Below, in pieces: positions 6,274 to 6,529 of a DNA stretch of 6,529 nucleotides. Within the stretch, counting starts at the first letter, position 1. Every line of letters starts with the position of its first letter. Source of the stretch: an uncultured Eubacteriales bacterium (lineage in GTDB: Bacteria > Bacillota > Clostridia > Oscillospirales > QAKW01). Below the pieces are notes generated by a model. That model was not told the origin of the DNA, did no database searches, and saw nothing but the letters and a program-made list of their open reading frames with translations. The position numbers and the translations under genes are program-made. The stretch is from positions 1 to 6,529 of the forward strand of contig CAKRPM010000073.1 in NCBI GenBank assembly GCA_934378025.1, given 5' to 3'.

Positions 6274-6529
6274 ATGAAACATATAAAATTTATTGCTGCG
6301 GCTCTTATGATGCTTACCGTTGCAACCGCAGCCTGCGGCTGTGCAAAGAAAAAAAACGACAAAGAAATCATTGTCATGAATGGCAGTTACGGTACTTTTG
6401 ACAAAGAATACATCGTAGAAAACTCCGATTTGATTGTCCGCGCAAAACCCGTGGAAGTTGTCAATCGGTACTACACCTGCCCCGAAGGCGTTTCCATTTT
6501 TACCGGTAAAGAAGAGGACAATGCAGAGG
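6274..6529 (+). CDS. Putative lipoprotein, N-terminal part (3' end outside window)
   Basis: The frame is open from the ATG to the right edge (85 complete codons). The N-terminus is a lipoprotein signal: M-K-H-I-K, a hydrophobic stretch at 6-19, then T18-A19-A20-C21, with C21 the probable lipidated residue (A-A-C; the -3 Thr is less usual than Leu). C23 could be an alternative. A charged K-K-K-N-D-K-E linker follows. The mature part reads Y-I-V-E-N-S-D-L-I-V-R-A-K-P-V-E-V-V. This resembles the opening strand-helix segment of uncharacterised Bacillota secreted proteins that begin 'e-x-S-D-L-I-V-x-G-k-V'. I do not recognise a specific family. It starts 13 bases after the protease and is very likely co-expressed with it. 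A partner, immunity or inhibitor role is possible but is not shown by the sequence. Confidence 0.8.
   Translation, partial: MKHIKFIAAALMMLTVATAACGCAKKKNDKEIIVMNGSYGTFDKEYIVENSDLIVRAKPVEVVNRYYTCPEGVSIFTGKEEDNAE

Noticed and set aside
1..6529. CRISPR arrays, tRNA or rRNA genes, insertion sequences
   Set aside because: No spaced repeat series, cloverleaf-like arms with CCA ends, transposase-like sequence or terminal inverted repeats were seen. Nearly all of the window is explained by the four coding regions and the one 218-base intergenic stretch.

Overview
The window looks like chromosomal DNA of a spore-forming, low-to-medium GC member of the Bacillota (Clostridia-like). The evidence is AGGAGG-type ribosome binding sites, a single-membrane style of secretion (signal peptides, a lipobox), a U-tract terminator and a pair of sequences matching the Spo0A box. 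The exact taxon cannot be told from the sequence alone.

Region 1 (1-5118) holds two genes read to the right that appear to form one transcription unit. The first is the 3' end of a sigma-70-type factor, of which region 4 with its helix-turn-helix is visible. After 55 bases comes a very large gene (1613 aa). It has a short cytoplasmic N-terminus, one membrane helix, two SbsA-like Ig domains and then a full bacterial alpha-2-macroglobulin (A2M) body. The order sigma factor then single-pass membrane protein is the usual layout of sigma/anti-sigma pairs, so the A2M protein may be an anti-sigma factor or membrane sensor with a protease-bait ectodomain. The thioester motif C-x-E-Q of trapping A2Ms is absent.

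Region 2 (5119-5336) is a 218-base intergenic stretch. It carries a strong Rho-independent terminator flanked by 12-bp direct repeats. After that come two head-to-tail perfect 7-mers of the Spo0A box, 10 bp apart, and a TATACT -10 element 22 bp downstream of a TCGACA hexamer that overlaps the second box. That geometry resembles the Spo0A-activated spoIIG-type promoters of Bacillus.

Region 3 (5337-6529) holds a secreted metzincin-type zinc protease with an N-terminal FN3/Ig-like domain. Thirteen bases later begins a lipoprotein gene cut off by the window end, whose ribosome binding site overlaps the protease stop codon. A protease and lipoprotein pair, possibly controlled by Spo0A, thus sits beside a membrane-anchored macroglobulin with a putative sigma partner. 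Whether the two units act on each other is inference.
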